NCBI GenBank assembly: GCA_040386075.1
Contig: JAZKGE010000027.1
Span: 62,001-126,000, forward strand
Reading direction: 5' to 3'
DNA: 64,000 nt
Source: UBA4416 sp040386075
GTDB taxonomy: Bacteria > Bacteroidota > Bacteroidia > B-17B0 > Aurantibacillaceae
This document shows, piece by piece, positions 1 through 10,322 of the stretch (position 1 is the stretch's first letter; each line of letters opens with the position of its first letter). Made by a program: the position numbers and the translations under genes. The notes under the pieces are model-generated. The model was not told where the DNA came from. It ran no database searches and worked only from the letters and a program-made list of their open reading frames with translations.

Positions 1-872
1 GTGGTTACAGACGTGGGATACTCAGAATTATAGCCGCCAAAAAAGGTGCCCCATACAAGCTGTGGATCTATTGTTAGATCGCTGGTTAAGCGGTTAACGC
101 GTGAGTGTGGGAAATCAAATGAAATAGTTGATTCATAACCATCATCGTTATTTAATTTAATATTTTTATTTTGGGTTTGAACAAATCGCGTTTTAATTTC
201 TTTTTGATCTAAGAAACTAACAGGTTTTTTTTCACTGAGGTTACCCAGTGTGTTCGAAATTTCCAGTTCACCTTGTTCATTTATGTCAATAGGTTTTTTA
301 GAAACATATGCCATTTTAATTTTTTCGGGATCACCTCCCGGATGCACCACAAAATCATATTTGAAGCCCTTGTTGTTGCTGTTATATAAAACCCAATCAA
401 TGTGTGGGTAGATGTTTTTTATTATAACCTTTTCATAGCTATATACATCGGTGATACCATCTTTACAATGCCCTAAAAAATACTGACTGAAGTGGTTGCT
501 TTTGTTCTCTGTTATAATATTTTCTTTTTTAATTGTAGCGCCCTTTAGGGTCATATCAAAACGGTTCCATTCTGTTTTAGCATCATCTTCTTTTATGGAA
601 TTTTTAACTAGAGTATAAGTTAACCCCTGTTCTGTCACGTACAAATTGACGCCAGGCGCTTGAACTGTATATAAAACAAACGGCACAGGCTTTCCATCAA
701 AATCGGTTAACTGTCCTTTATTTTCAGTAAAGAGTACAGGTACTTTATTAAGAAAATCTTGCGTGTTATTGCTTTCTGTAGGTTTTATAGTTGTTGCGTG
801 AAATGTAGAACACACAAAGACAAGCATCAGAAAGCTGAATTTAAAATAAAATTTATTTAAAAATAGAGGCAT
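1..872 (-). CDS. DUF7948/SBBP-type secreted protein (3' part cut by window edge)
   Basis: The reading frame opens at an ATG (complement of 870-872) and runs without a stop to base 1, so about 290 N-terminal residues are visible and the rest lies outside the window. The start is a Sec signal peptide with a hydrophobic stretch (FKFSFLMLVFVCSTFHA). It is followed by the motif VLFTENKGQ and, near the window edge, IDPQLVWGTFFGGYNSEYPT, which is the usual join between a DUF7948 domain and the first SBBP-type beta-propeller repeat. Proteins of this family in Bacteroidota are large secreted or surface proteins, often exported by the type IX system and ending in a sorting domain; that end is not visible here. 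Family call is firm; function unknown. Confidence 0.85.
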   Translation of the reverse strand, partial: MPLFLNKFYFKFSFLMLVFVCSTFHATTIKPTESNNTQDFLNKVPVLFTENKGQLTDFDGKPVPFVLYTVQAPGVNLYVTEQGLTYTLVKNSIKEDDAKTEWNRFDMTLKGATIKKENIITENKSNHFSQYFLGHCKDGITDVYSYEKVIIKNIYPHIDWVLYNSNNKGFKYDFVVHPGGDPEKIKMAYVSKKPIDINEQGELEISNTLGNLSEKKPVSFLDQKEIKTRFVQTQNKNIKLNNDDGYESTISFDFPHSRVNRLTSDLTIDPQLVWGTFFGGYNSEYPTSVT

Positions 873-1018
873 AAGCTTCTTTTTAATTTGGTAAAAAGTA
901 TTCTTTTATAAACCTAATTAAAAAAAACAGTTAAAATAGTATAAACTTAGTATCTGGTGGCTTTTGCCGAGTAACTGGTACTTTATGCTACTTATCTGGC
1001 TACTATTTTTAATAGGTA

Positions 1019-1657
1019 CTACACTAAAAAAGGATTGTTCATTCTCTCAAATCCTATACTAGTTGGCATTCCGTGGCCACTATACACTTTCATATCGTCA
1101 CCTAATGGCATTAATTTTTCCATGATAGAATTGATCAACGTTTGGTGATTGCCCATAGGTAGATCGGAACGGCCAATACTTCCATAAAATAACACGTCGC
1201 CTCCAATAATAAATTTATCTTCGAGATTATAAAATGAAACACTTCCGGGTGAGTGTCCTGGTGTATGTAAGGTTTGTAAGGACGAATTTCCAAAGCTGAT
1301 CACATCTCCTTCTTTGATGAATGCTTTTGGCATAGGGCTTTGTTCCACTTGTAAACCATACATATTGGCTGTATCGGTATGTTTTTCTATAAAATACAGG
1401 TCGTCTTTGTGAACTTCGGGTAATAAGCCATAAGTATCAAATACATATTTATTGCCATTAATATGATCGATGTGCGCATGTGTTAAAATTAAACGTTTGA
1501 TATTTAGGTTATTTTGTGAAATAAAGTCACTTAGTTTTTTGTTTTCCGAAGCCGTAGTGTTTCCAGGGTCTAAAACAATGCATTCTTTTGTTTCATCCCA
1601 TAAAACATAGGTGTTTTCCTGAAAAGGGCCGAAGGCAAAATAGTGTACGTTTATCAT
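1019..1657 (-). CDS. MBL-fold metallo-hydrolase, glyoxalase II-like (YcbL type)
   Basis: A 212-residue single-domain metallo-beta-lactamase fold protein. The metal ligands are all visible: HxHxDH as THAHIDH (H60, H62, D64, H65), H135 in TPGHSPGS, D154 in IGGDVLF and H195 in SGHGMP. The GxIGRSDLP stretch after D154 is characteristic of the short YcbL-like glyoxalase II subgroup, which lacks the C-terminal glutathione-binding helical domain of classical GloB, so the natural thioester substrate is uncertain. There is no signal peptide, so it should be cytoplasmic. It is divergent from the large envelope gene at 1707, with only 49 bases between the two starts. Confidence 0.88.
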   Translation of the reverse strand: MINVHYFAFGPFQENTYVLWDETKECIVLDPGNTTASENKKLSDFISQNNLNIKRLILTHAHIDHINGNKYVFDTYGLLPEVHKDDLYFIEKHTDTANMYGLQVEQSPMPKAFIKEGDVISFGNSSLQTLHTPGHSPGSVSFYNLEDKFIIGGDVLFYGSIGRSDLPMGNHQTLINSIMEKLMPLGDDMKVYSGHGMPTSIGFERMNNPFLV

Positions 1658-1706
1658 AGCTTTTTTAATAATTTTTTGCTAAATTTAGGGCTTATTATTC
1701 AATTTA

Positions 1707-4700
1707 ATGAAGCGGTTACTTTCTTTATTTTTTCTCGCACTATGTATCAAAACTACATACGCTCAGTTCTATTATGGATCTCAGTTAGAATTTGGCAAGA
1801 ATCGTATGCAATACCAGTCCTTTAACTGGACCTATTTTGACTTTGAACGTTTCAGGGTTTACTTATACGAAGGCGGACAGGAAATTGCGCGTTATGCCGC
1901 AACGTCTGTCGACAGGCAATTGCCTATCATGGAAAAACGTTTGGATTTTCAGCTCGACGATAAGATCGATGTGATCGTTTATAATAATCAAAATGATTTC
2001 AAACAAAGCAATATTGGTTTAGCGAACGAAGACAATGGCAACATTGGCGGTGTGACCCGGATCATTGGCGATAAGATCTTTTTATATTTCACCGGTTCTC
2101 ATGCTGATCTGGATAAACAGATCCGAGCAGCATTGGCAGAGCTGATGATCGATCAAATGATGTATGGCGGCAGGGCAAGAGATATTGTAAGAAACTCTAC
2201 GTTGTTGGCATTGCCTGATTGGTATAAAAGCGGGTTGATCGCATACATGTCTGAAGGCTGGAATTCATCGATTGATAACAGAGTGATGGATGCTATTCAA
2301 AACGATCGCTTTACGAAGTTCAATCAGCTTACAGGTAAAGAGGCAACTATGGCAGGACATGCCATGTGGTATTACGTAGCCGAAGAATATGGCGAAGCTG
2401 TTATTCCTAATTTGTTATACATGACTAAAGTTAGTCGTAACCCCAACAATGCTTTTTTATATGTATTAGGGACATCGGTACAATATATGACCGGAGAGTT
2501 TACCAATAAAATGGCAAAACGCTATTTTGATTATAGAGACAGTACACGAAAAAATCCAGTAGCTGAATCGGTATTGAAAAAGCAAAAAAAAGCAAGGCAT
2601 TATTATCAGTTAAAGGTTAGTCCGGATGGACAAAAGATCAGTTATGCCACAAATGAATTAGGGCAGTACAAAGTTTTTGTAAATACTATTGGTGAGAAAA
2701 AAAGTAAGCGCCTTTTAAAATTAAATCCAAAATTAGAACGCCTCGAAGATAATACTTATCCTTTGATCGCCTGGCATCCAAACAACACAATCATTTCAAT
2801 GATCTATGAACGTAAGAATGTATTGAAGCTTTTTACATACGATACAGATAGTAAGGAAAGTAACAAAAGAAATATCACGGGTTTTGAAAAAATAAATAAT
2901 TATGCTTTTTCGCACGACGGAAAACGTATCGTGATAAGTGCTGTTAAAAAAGGAAAAGGGCAATCGGATATTTTTATTTACACATTAAACTCTGGTGGAG
3001 TTGAACAAATTACCAATGATGCCTGGGATGATAATAATCCGGTATTTGTAGATAATTCAAAAGGTATTTTATTTGAATCCAACAGAACACATGATACCAT
3101 AAAAGCCGGAGAAGATGCAAAATTGTATTTAAAATTTTCTAAAAACAATGATGTGTTTTGCTACAATGCAGCTACCAAATCTAATTTATTGTATCGTGTA
3201 ACCAACACTCCTGATGTAAATGAAACAAGTCCACAGGAATACAGTAAAGGTGTGATCGCTTTTTTAAGTGAACAGAATGGTGTCTACAACCGCTATGTTG
3301 GTGTGCTGGATAGTTCCATTGCTTTTGTGGATACAACAGAGCATTACCGTTATTTTTATAACTCAAAACCAATTACCAATTACCAGAAAAACATTCAGGA
3401 ACATCACATTAATGCACGCTACACGAGATATGCAGAGATAATCGTGGATAATTTTAAAGAAAAATTAATGGTATCACCATTAATTGCTCCAAATGATCTT
3501 CAGCCGGTAACACTAAATAATACCTGGTTCAAGTCAGTGCCTCGAACTAATCTGGCAGATCCCGACAAGATCATTATTACAAATCCCGTGAGACGTGATG
3601 AAGATCTTGGGCCTAAAAAAGATACAACAAAAGCAAATGAAGGGATCGACTTTGAAAATTATGATATCAATGGCGTAAGAAAAAAAGATCCTCCTCCTGC
3701 TCCTAAACCCCTTGATAGTAGTACTAATAATCTTGCTGTTAAAAACCCTCAGGAAGCAGGTGGTAATTCTTCAGGAGAATTACGGTTTCCAATTCAGCAA
3801 AATTATTACACAAGTTTTAAAACCGATCAGGTTGTATCGCAATTAGATAATTCATTTTTAGGAACCAATTACCAGCGATTTACCGGTGGCGGAAGTCCTG
3901 TGTATTTAAATCCGGGATTAAATGTATTATTTAAGGTTGGGCTGAGCGATCTGTTTGAAGATAAACGCATCGTTGCCGGTTTCCGTATCTCCGGAACTCT
4001 GGATAATGAATATTTATTGAGCTGGGAAAACAGGATCAAAAAAGTTGACAGGCAATTGGTATTGCACCGACAATCTTTTTTAAAGGTAAATAGTTTTGCA
4101 GGAGTTGCAAAAATTCAAACACATGATGCACGTTATACCTGGAAGATTCCTTTCAGTGAAGTATCAGCAACAAAATTATCTATCATGTATCGTAATGATA
4201 GAACTGTGTTTGCGTCTGTAAGTGATGCAAGTCTTCCAAGACCAAATGTATATGATAACTATGGTGGAGCTAAGATTGAATATATTTTTGATAATACCCG
4301 CAAAAGAGGCCTAAATTTATATAACGGAACACGTTTTAAAATGTGGGGAGAGTATTGGAGATTGATCAAAGAAGAAAGACATGACCTGATCACTTTTGGA
4401 TTTGATTTTCGTAACTATAAAAAAATACACAGGGATCTTATCTGGTGTAATCGCATAGCCGGATCCTCATCCTGGGGTACAGATCGCTTGATCTATTATT
4501 TAGGAGGTGTGGATAACTGGCTAAATCCTCAGTTCGACAGGAGCATAAACATTGTAAAACCTGAGCAATACCAATTCCAGACATTAGCTACCAACGTAAG
4601 AGGTTTTAAACAAAATACCCGTAACGGAAATAATTTTGTAGTATGGAACAGCGAAATACGCTGGCCCATATTTAAATATTTATTAAATCGTCCTATCCGT

Positions 4701-4988
4701 TCCGATTTTGTTCAAAATTTCCAGATCATTGGCTTTGGCGATATGGGCATGGCCTGGTATGATAAAAATCCTTACAGCGAAGAAAACGTTTTAAATAAGA
4801 ACGTATATCCTGGAAATCCCGTAACCCTAACGATCTATAATCAAAAAGAGCCTATTATTGGCGGCTATGGTTTTGGATTACGTTCACGGTTATTGGGTTA
4901 TTTTATCCGTGTTGATTTTGCCTGGGGCGTCGATGATAGAAAAATTCAGAAAGGAATGACCTATTTATCTTTAACTACCGATTTTTAA
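1707..4988 (+). CDS. Large envelope protein: TolB/PD40-type propeller plus C-terminal outer-membrane barrel
   Basis: 1093 residues beginning with a signal peptide (cleavage near residue 19, TTYAQ). Residues about 20-280 resemble the layout of peptidase-MA-like domains, but where the HExxH helix would lie the sequence reads AALAELMIDQ, so no zinc site is visible. Residues about 290-570 hold repeated PD40/TolB-like propeller blades (for example YAFSHDGKRIVIS and WDDNNPVFVDNSKGILFESN). A proline-rich linker follows (KKDPPPAPKPLDSS, near residue 680). The last 350 residues are rich in alternating aromatic and polar residues and end in a terminal Phe (SLTTDF), typical of an outer-membrane beta-barrel. 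Likely an outer-membrane protein with a periplasmic propeller. Role unknown. Confidence 0.7.
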   Translation: MKRLLSLFFLALCIKTTYAQFYYGSQLEFGKNRMQYQSFNWTYFDFERFRVYLYEGGQEIARYAATSVDRQLPIMEKRLDFQLDDKIDVIVYNNQNDFKQSNIGLANEDNGNIGGVTRIIGDKIFLYFTGSHADLDKQIRAALAELMIDQMMYGGRARDIVRNSTLLALPDWYKSGLIAYMSEGWNSSIDNRVMDAIQNDRFTKFNQLTGKEATMAGHAMWYYVAEEYGEAVIPNLLYMTKVSRNPNNAFLYVLGTSVQYMTGEFTNKMAKRYFDYRDSTRKNPVAESVLKKQKKARHYYQLKVSPDGQKISYATNELGQYKVFVNTIGEKKSKRLLKLNPKLERLEDNTYPLIAWHPNNTIISMIYERKNVLKLFTYDTDSKESNKRNITGFEKINNYAFSHDGKRIVISAVKKGKGQSDIFIYTLNSGGVEQITNDAWDDNNPVFVDNSKGILFESNRTHDTIKAGEDAKLYLKFSKNNDVFCYNAATKSNLLYRVTNTPDVNETSPQEYSKGVIAFLSEQNGVYNRYVGVLDSSIAFVDTTEHYRYFYNSKPITNYQKNIQEHHINARYTRYAEIIVDNFKEKLMVSPLIAPNDLQPVTLNNTWFKSVPRTNLADPDKIIITNPVRRDEDLGPKKDTTKANEGIDFENYDINGVRKKDPPPAPKPLDSSTNNLAVKNPQEAGGNSSGELRFPIQQNYYTSFKTDQVVSQLDNSFLGTNYQRFTGGGSPVYLNPGLNVLFKVGLSDLFEDKRIVAGFRISGTLDNEYLLSWENRIKKVDRQLVLHRQSFLKVNSFAGVAKIQTHDARYTWKIPFSEVSATKLSIMYRNDRTVFASVSDASLPRPNVYDNYGGAKIEYIFDNTRKRGLNLYNGTRFKMWGEYWRLIKEERHDLITFGFDFRNYKKIHRDLIWCNRIAGSSSWGTDRLIYYLGGVDNWLNPQFDRSINIVKPEQYQFQTLATNVRGFKQNTRNGNNFVVWNSEIRWPIFKYLLNRPIRSDFVQNFQIIGFGDMGMAWYDKNPYSEENVLNKNVYPGNPVTLTIYNQKEPIIGGYGFGLRSRLLGYFIRVDFAWGVDDRKIQKGMTYLSLTTDF

Positions 4989-5027
4989 TATTCTATAAAC
5001 TTAATCTTTTATCCTGTAAATTTTATT

Positions 5028-6533
5028 ATGAAAAATAACATTGCCGTATTTCTACTATTATTTAATTTCATTGCAACAGCTCAAAAATTCAATGTGCAAC
5101 AAGGAGACGAGTTTGGAACAGCAAGGGTTCTTTGGTATAAAAAATCTATTGAATCTGATAATACCGGTTTTTATTTTCTTCGAAATAAAAACGGACTTGC
5201 AGGAACATATATACTTCACAAGGTGGATAGAAAAACGGGTAAGACCATTTATCTAAAAGAAATCAGCCCAAAATTCGGTATTTACAAAATATTTAATGTT
5301 GATGGTAGATTATTAGTATTTTCTTACGATGCAAACTCAAACCTTGTAAAGCACGGAATCAAACTTTTGCTTACTCAGTATGATAGTGTTACAGGTGAAG
5401 TGATAGGAGAAACATTGGAGATTGATAAACTTATGTCTAAAAAGGATAACCAATTCCTGGATATTGATATTTCTTTCTCGCCGGATAGAAAAAAAATGCT
5501 GGTAACAACGGAAATAAAAGAGAATACAAAAAGACAGGAAGTAATTTGTAAACTCTATGATGTAAACGGATTTAAAAAGGTATGGGAAAAATCGCCTATT
5601 ACAACTTATAAAAATTCAACAGTTTCAAGTTCGGAATATATTGTAGATAACCAGGGTAACCTATGCTATATTTTTGGTTATATTCGGAGCGAGCATAAAG
5701 ACATTATAGGTAATTATGATGATATCAATTATGGCATAGGACTCGCTTCATCTCAAAATGCACACACAGTAACTTTTGAAATTGACACCAAAGGCAAAAC
5801 CATTGAAACAATTAAGTGCGATTTGATCAATAATGAGTTTTTATGTTCGGGACAGTTTTCTGATGGGGAAATAACAATTGATGATAATGCCAGACGAGGA
5901 TTTTTTTTAACGGTGGTTGATTCTAAAGCGCTTGAATTAAAAAAGCAAACAATACAATACATAGATGTATCTGTCGAGGATAAATTGTTGAAAAACAAAT
6001 TAAAGTCGGGTAACTATCTTAAATGGGGCGAACCAAAATGTTTTTTAATAAATGGTTGTTATTATATTGTTTATCAACATCAGTATAAAATAAATGGGTA
6101 TAATAATTATCCTGCATCTATTTATAAAGATGAGATATTGGTTGTTAAGTACACAAAAGATTACCAGTTTGAGTGGATGAAACTCATTCCTAAAATCTCT
6201 GCTTATCCTGAAGCAAATCCTGTTAATTATGCAGTAACAAATAAACTTAATATGATCTATTATGATAAACCCGAAAACCTGACAAATTTCCCGGATCCTA
6301 ATGTCTTCACCCGTGAAGCCTATGAAGCTTGCGATCCTAATAAATCTGTTTTAATTGCCACAAGTATTGATGATAAGGGGGTAATAAACAGAACGGTGGT
6401 TGACATAAAAGATAAAATAGTTTTAGAGGATCAGGTCATAAGAGATTTTCAATCCAACAATTTAAAATCACTGGTTATTCCAATCAAAATCTCAAAATCT
6501 GATAAAAGATTTGACATTATTAATTTTGAATAA
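5028..6533 (+). CDS. Uncharacterised secreted protein, probably beta-propeller-like
   Basis: 501 residues with a short signal peptide (MKNNIAVFLLLFNFIATAQ). No recognisable family motif or catalytic signature was found. The sequence is almost all beta-type, with recurring units such as KVDRKTGKTIYLKEI, DISFSPDRKKMLVTTE and VSSSEYIVDNQGNLCYIFG. The SPDRKKMLV type of unit resembles PD40/WD-like propeller blades, so a propeller fold is an inference. It starts 39 bases after the preceding large envelope gene on the same strand, so the two may be cotranscribed. No C-terminal type IX sorting signal is evident; the protein ends FDIINFE. Confidence 0.6.
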   Translation: MKNNIAVFLLLFNFIATAQKFNVQQGDEFGTARVLWYKKSIESDNTGFYFLRNKNGLAGTYILHKVDRKTGKTIYLKEISPKFGIYKIFNVDGRLLVFSYDANSNLVKHGIKLLLTQYDSVTGEVIGETLEIDKLMSKKDNQFLDIDISFSPDRKKMLVTTEIKENTKRQEVICKLYDVNGFKKVWEKSPITTYKNSTVSSSEYIVDNQGNLCYIFGYIRSEHKDIIGNYDDINYGIGLASSQNAHTVTFEIDTKGKTIETIKCDLINNEFLCSGQFSDGEITIDDNARRGFFLTVVDSKALELKKQTIQYIDVSVEDKLLKNKLKSGNYLKWGEPKCFLINGCYYIVYQHQYKINGYNNYPASIYKDEILVVKYTKDYQFEWMKLIPKISAYPEANPVNYAVTNKLNMIYYDKPENLTNFPDPNVFTREAYEACDPNKSVLIATSIDDKGVINRTVVDIKDKIVLEDQVIRDFQSNNLKSLVIPIKISKSDKRFDIINFE

Positions 6534-6551
6534 CACTAGAATAGTAAACCC

Positions 6552-6938
6552 ATGCAAAATAAAAAGCCAATGACACTACAAATTCTTTTGATCTTATTAG
6601 CTGTAGGGTTAGCAGCCGGATTTTTAAGTGGCATGGTTGGTATTGGTGGTGGAATTATCATCGTGCCTGTATTGGTTTATTTTCTGGGCTTTACACAACA
6701 CCAGGCGCAAGGCACAACCCTGTTCATGTTCTTATTACCCATAGGCATTTTAGGGGTGATGAATTATCATAAAGCAGGACATGTTGATTTTAAAACTGCC
6801 TTTATCATTGCCACTACGTTTGTTGCTGGAAGCTATTTTGGAAGTAAAGTAGCTATATCACTGGATCAAAAAATGGTGAAACAGATCTTTGGCGCTATCA
6901 TTATTATTTTGGGAGCAAAAATGTTATTCTGGAAATAG
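6552..6938 (+). CDS. Half-size TSUP (TauE/SafE-like) membrane transporter
   Basis: 128 residues with four hydrophobic segments. It carries the TSUP signature GMVGIGGGIIIVPVLVY (residues about 27-43) and the following QAQGTTL motif, as in the N-terminal half of TauE/SafE anion carriers. Full-length TSUP proteins have roughly 250 residues built as an internal duplication; this one has only one half and ends cleanly with a stop, so it would have to form a dimer. Half-size members exist in Bacteroidota, so it need not be a fragment. The substrate cannot be predicted (sulfite, sulfonates or other anions in the family). An alternative ATG at 6570 (MTLQ) would give a more typical N-terminus. Confidence 0.8.
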   Translation: MQNKKPMTLQILLILLAVGLAAGFLSGMVGIGGGIIIVPVLVYFLGFTQHQAQGTTLFMFLLPIGILGVMNYHKAGHVDFKTAFIIATTFVAGSYFGSKVAISLDQKMVKQIFGAIIIILGAKMLFWK

Positions 6939-6964
6939 AACTGTCAGACTAGCGGAATCAAAGT

Positions 6965-7540
6965 CTATTTAGCAGCACCAATTGAGAACAACCGGCTAAT
7001 GGCTGAAGTTTTGCCGGTATCAGTAAATACGCCACGTTCTGAGCCCTTTACATCTTCTATCGAATAAAAAGCTTTTGGGGCGTACAAATGAATCAGTTCT
7101 ATCACATCTGCCTTATTGGTTCGTTTTACGATGGTAAAGATCAATTTCACCGGACCAACAGCGCCGTGCCCGTCAACGATCGTTATTCCCTGATTTCTTT
7201 TTTTTAAGTGATCAACAAATACTGAAATGTCTTCCGCTGTAATGATACGGATGATCTGCGTGCCGATAGCCAATCGTTCCTCTATATACATTCCAAGATA
7301 CGTTCCCGCACTAAAACCTGCCGCCCAGGCAATAAAACAAGCAACATTATCCAAATGACTAAATACCTGCCGCATGGCTACCAACCAGATCAACACTTCA
7401 AAAAAACCAAGTATGGGTACGATCTTTTTTAATCCCTTTGAAATAAATATATGACGCAATGTAGCCATGGTCACATCTCCCAAACGTGATATAAAAATGA
7501 GAAGCGGTAATATGATCCAGCTGAAATAATCGAACTCCAT
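6965..7540 (-). CDS. DUF2179/DUF5698 membrane protein (UPF0316 family)
   Basis: 191 residues. The N-terminal half has three hydrophobic segments (LLIFISRLGDV, ILGFFEVLIWLVAM and ACFIAWAAGFSAGTYLG) and the conserved motif RLGDVTMATLR, followed by GTYLGMYIEE. The C-terminal half (about residues 105-170) is the soluble DUF2179 domain, including GITIVDGHGAVGPV and the KRTNKADVIELI strand-helix unit. This is the UPF0316 layout: a membrane domain with a small ligand-binding-like cytoplasmic domain. The function is not established. It converges with the TSUP gene and its promoter faces the AsmA-like gene at 7695. Confidence 0.85.
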   Translation of the reverse strand: MEFDYFSWIILPLLIFISRLGDVTMATLRHIFISKGLKKIVPILGFFEVLIWLVAMRQVFSHLDNVACFIAWAAGFSAGTYLGMYIEERLAIGTQIIRIITAEDISVFVDHLKKRNQGITIVDGHGAVGPVKLIFTIVKRTNKADVIELIHLYAPKAFYSIEDVKGSERGVFTDTGKTSAISRLFSIGAAK

Positions 7541-7694
7541 TTTTTGGGATTTTAAAAGGCATTACAAAATTAACTGTACTTTATCCCGATAAGCTGCGTT
7601 ATGCGTTTAATTATTAATACCCGGTTGTTTAAACATAGCTATTTTGTTGGCTAAAATTAACAATCATAACACCCAAATTTAGAGTATCGAAACT

Positions 7695-10304
7695 TTGAAG
7701 CAAAATACAGAACAAGAGATCCCCAAAAAGAAAAAAAGTATTTGGAGATTTATCAGGCGTTTAATAGTTACGCTTATCATTTCTGTAATTTCCATCATTA
7801 GCATTAGTGTGTCGTTGGTTTTTATTTACGAAGAAGAAGTGGTGAATCTGATCATTAAAGAAGTTAACAAACATTTAAAAACAGAAGTTCGTATAGATCC
7901 CAAGAATATTGATCTCACGATCATCCGGTCTTTTCCTGATTGCGCTATAGAATTTAAAGAGCTTACTGCGATGGACGCCCAGGGCTTTAAAACAAACGAT
8001 ACATTGCTTTACGCCAAAAGTTTGTCGCTTGGCTTTAATATCAAAGATCTGTTCAATAAAAATTATACGATCAAAAAAATAGTACTGGAACATGCAAGGT
8101 GTCATTTAAAAGTAGATAAAAAAGGCAATGCCAATTACATGGTATGGAAGTCGGATACTACTTCGCATAGCAGCGACAGTTTGACCTTTGCTTTGGAAAA
8201 TATAAGTTTGTTGGATGTTGAGTTAACTTACAAGAATAGTAAACATAAGATCAAGCTTAATACTTCTATCAAAGAATTGCATTTCAAGGGTAATTTTAAT
8301 GAGAATGATTATACATTGGTTTCTGATGGTAATGCTTATGTTGACCTGTTTCAGGTTGAAAGTGTAAAATACCTGAACGATAAAAAGTTGAGATTTGATA
8401 TTGAGTTCGATGTAAAAGGACAAACCTATGCTATTAAGAGATCGGAAACTTTGATCAATGAAACCAAGCTGGTAAGTAACGGTGCTTTTGTTATTCGCGA
8501 TAGCCTGCAATCGCTGGATATTAATTTCAATGGGAAAAATCTGGATATATCTACCACGCTTTCCTTATTGCCCGAGAAATTCAAAGATCAGATCAATGAT
8601 TATGAAAGCGATGGCGAATTCTACGCTTCGGGTGAAGCTCATTATAAGAATGGAAGTCCTTTTGTGATGAATGCCGATTTTGGAATTAAAAAAGCTACTG
8701 TTACATACAAAGAAAAAAATACCACCCTCACTAATCTGAACTTAAAAGGTAGCATTGCGGTAAATGAGAACAGAAGCAAACTGGCACTAAAAGAGATCTC
8801 AGCTCAATTAAATAATAATACGTTTACAGGTGATGTAGAATTGACCAATTTCAAAGATCCTTACCTTAAATTAAAATTAGCTGCCAATACCAAACTGCAG
8901 GATCTGATATCGTTTTACCCGATAGATACTTTAGAGAACTTAAGCGGAAGTATTAATATCAATGCTGAGCTGGAAGGCTTGATCAGTGACATGAGGTCTC
9001 ATGCCTCAAGTAAAGGCATTGTAGCCAATGGCAATGCAGTGATAACCGACCTGAAAGCGAAATTCAAACATTCCGAAAAGGAGATCAATATTCCGGGCGG
9101 TGAACTTAAATTGAACAATCGCCATTTGAATGTCTACGGTCTTAAGATCATAAAAGGCAATTCGGATATCATGCTGGTGGGGGAGCTGCCCAATTTTTTA
9201 ACTTATGTGTTTGACCCTAAAGAACCATTAACCGTTATAGCACAGGTAACCAGCAACAAGCTTGAGCTTGAGGACTTTATTTTTGGAAAGGGCTCCACGG
9301 ATGGAGGTTCTCCTATATCTATTGCCAACAATCTTGATTTTAATGTAAAGGTAGAAGTGAAACAATTAAGCTTTGGAAAATTTTTTGCAGACAATATGAA
9401 TGGCAGTTTATTATTGAAAGATCAGAAAATTGCTTTGAGGGATATTGTTTTAAATGCCACTGATGGCGAAATAAAATTAAATGCTTTTGCTGATGCCAGT
9501 GGCGACAAATTAAAAGTGTCGGCCGAATGCGAATTGAATAAACTCAATATTCAAAAATTATTTACCCAATTGAATAATTTTGGCCAAACAACCATACAGG
9601 ACAGTAACCTGAAAGGTTTTGTAACAGCAGGCATTGATTTTTCGGCAACCTGGGATAAACAGCTGACTGCAGATCTCAATAGTATTAATGTAACCAGCAG
9701 CATTTTAATTGAACGGGGTGAATTGATCGGTTTTAAACCCCTGGAAAGCTTGGCTAAATACATTGATGTGAATGAACTGAAACATATTAAGTTTTCGACA
9801 CTGCAAAGTGCAGTGGAGATCAGAAATAAAGTGATCACTATACCAAAAACATCCATTAAATCAAATGCCATTAATTTGGAGTTGTGGGGGAAACATACTT
9901 TTGATAACATGATCGATTATCATATTCAGTTATTACTCAGCGAAATTATTGCCAAACGTCCTAAGAAGAATAAAGATTTTGATGAAGAATTATCTTTGGT
10001 TGAAAATGATCCTGAGAACAGACGCTCGGTCTTTATATTAATGACTGGACCTATTGATAACCCAACTATAAAGTACGATCGTAAAAGTGCTAAAGAAAAG
10101 ATCAGGGAAGATATTAAACAGGAAAAGCAAAATCTGAAGCAACTATTGAAAGAAGAATTTGGTTTCTTTAAAAAAGACACCACAAAAGCAAAAGAAACGA
10201 TAAAAGCTAGTCAAAATTTCCAGATCCAGGTGGGTGAGGAGAAGTCAAAGGTTAATAAACCGCTTCAACCAAAGAAAAGGGAAGAAGACGATGATGATTT
10301 TTAA
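7695..10304 (+). CDS. AsmA-like inner-membrane/periplasmic protein
   Basis: 869 residues. One N-terminal membrane helix (about residues 20-46, LIVTLIISVISIISISVSLVF) follows a basic cytoplasmic tail. A long repetitive beta-rich periplasmic region has AsmA-type units such as ISLLDVELTYKN, LTNLNLKGSIAV and the C-terminal GPIDNPTIKYD. The tail is charged and coiled-coil-like and ends REEDDDDF. AsmA-like proteins are thought to form hydrophobic bridges for phospholipid transport across the envelope; that is family knowledge. The start is TTG: an in-frame TAG at 7680-7682 excludes an upstream start, and the first in-frame ATG lies about 90 residues in, past the membrane helix. A second AsmA-like gene begins at 63135. 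Confidence 0.85.
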   Translation: MKQNTEQEIPKKKKSIWRFIRRLIVTLIISVISIISISVSLVFIYEEEVVNLIIKEVNKHLKTEVRIDPKNIDLTIIRSFPDCAIEFKELTAMDAQGFKTNDTLLYAKSLSLGFNIKDLFNKNYTIKKIVLEHARCHLKVDKKGNANYMVWKSDTTSHSSDSLTFALENISLLDVELTYKNSKHKIKLNTSIKELHFKGNFNENDYTLVSDGNAYVDLFQVESVKYLNDKKLRFDIEFDVKGQTYAIKRSETLINETKLVSNGAFVIRDSLQSLDINFNGKNLDISTTLSLLPEKFKDQINDYESDGEFYASGEAHYKNGSPFVMNADFGIKKATVTYKEKNTTLTNLNLKGSIAVNENRSKLALKEISAQLNNNTFTGDVELTNFKDPYLKLKLAANTKLQDLISFYPIDTLENLSGSININAELEGLISDMRSHASSKGIVANGNAVITDLKAKFKHSEKEINIPGGELKLNNRHLNVYGLKIIKGNSDIMLVGELPNFLTYVFDPKEPLTVIAQVTSNKLELEDFIFGKGSTDGGSPISIANNLDFNVKVEVKQLSFGKFFADNMNGSLLLKDQKIALRDIVLNATDGEIKLNAFADASGDKLKVSAECELNKLNIQKLFTQLNNFGQTTIQDSNLKGFVTAGIDFSATWDKQLTADLNSINVTSSILIERGELIGFKPLESLAKYIDVNELKHIKFSTLQSAVEIRNKVITIPKTSIKSNAINLELWGKHTFDNMIDYHIQLLLSEIIAKRPKKNKDFDEELSLVENDPENRRSVFILMTGPIDNPTIKYDRKSAKEKIREDIKQEKQNLKQLLKEEFGFFKKDTTKAKETIKASQNFQIQVGEEKSKVNKPLQPKKREEDDDDF

Positions 10305-10322
10305 TTTTCTATTTGATAATTA

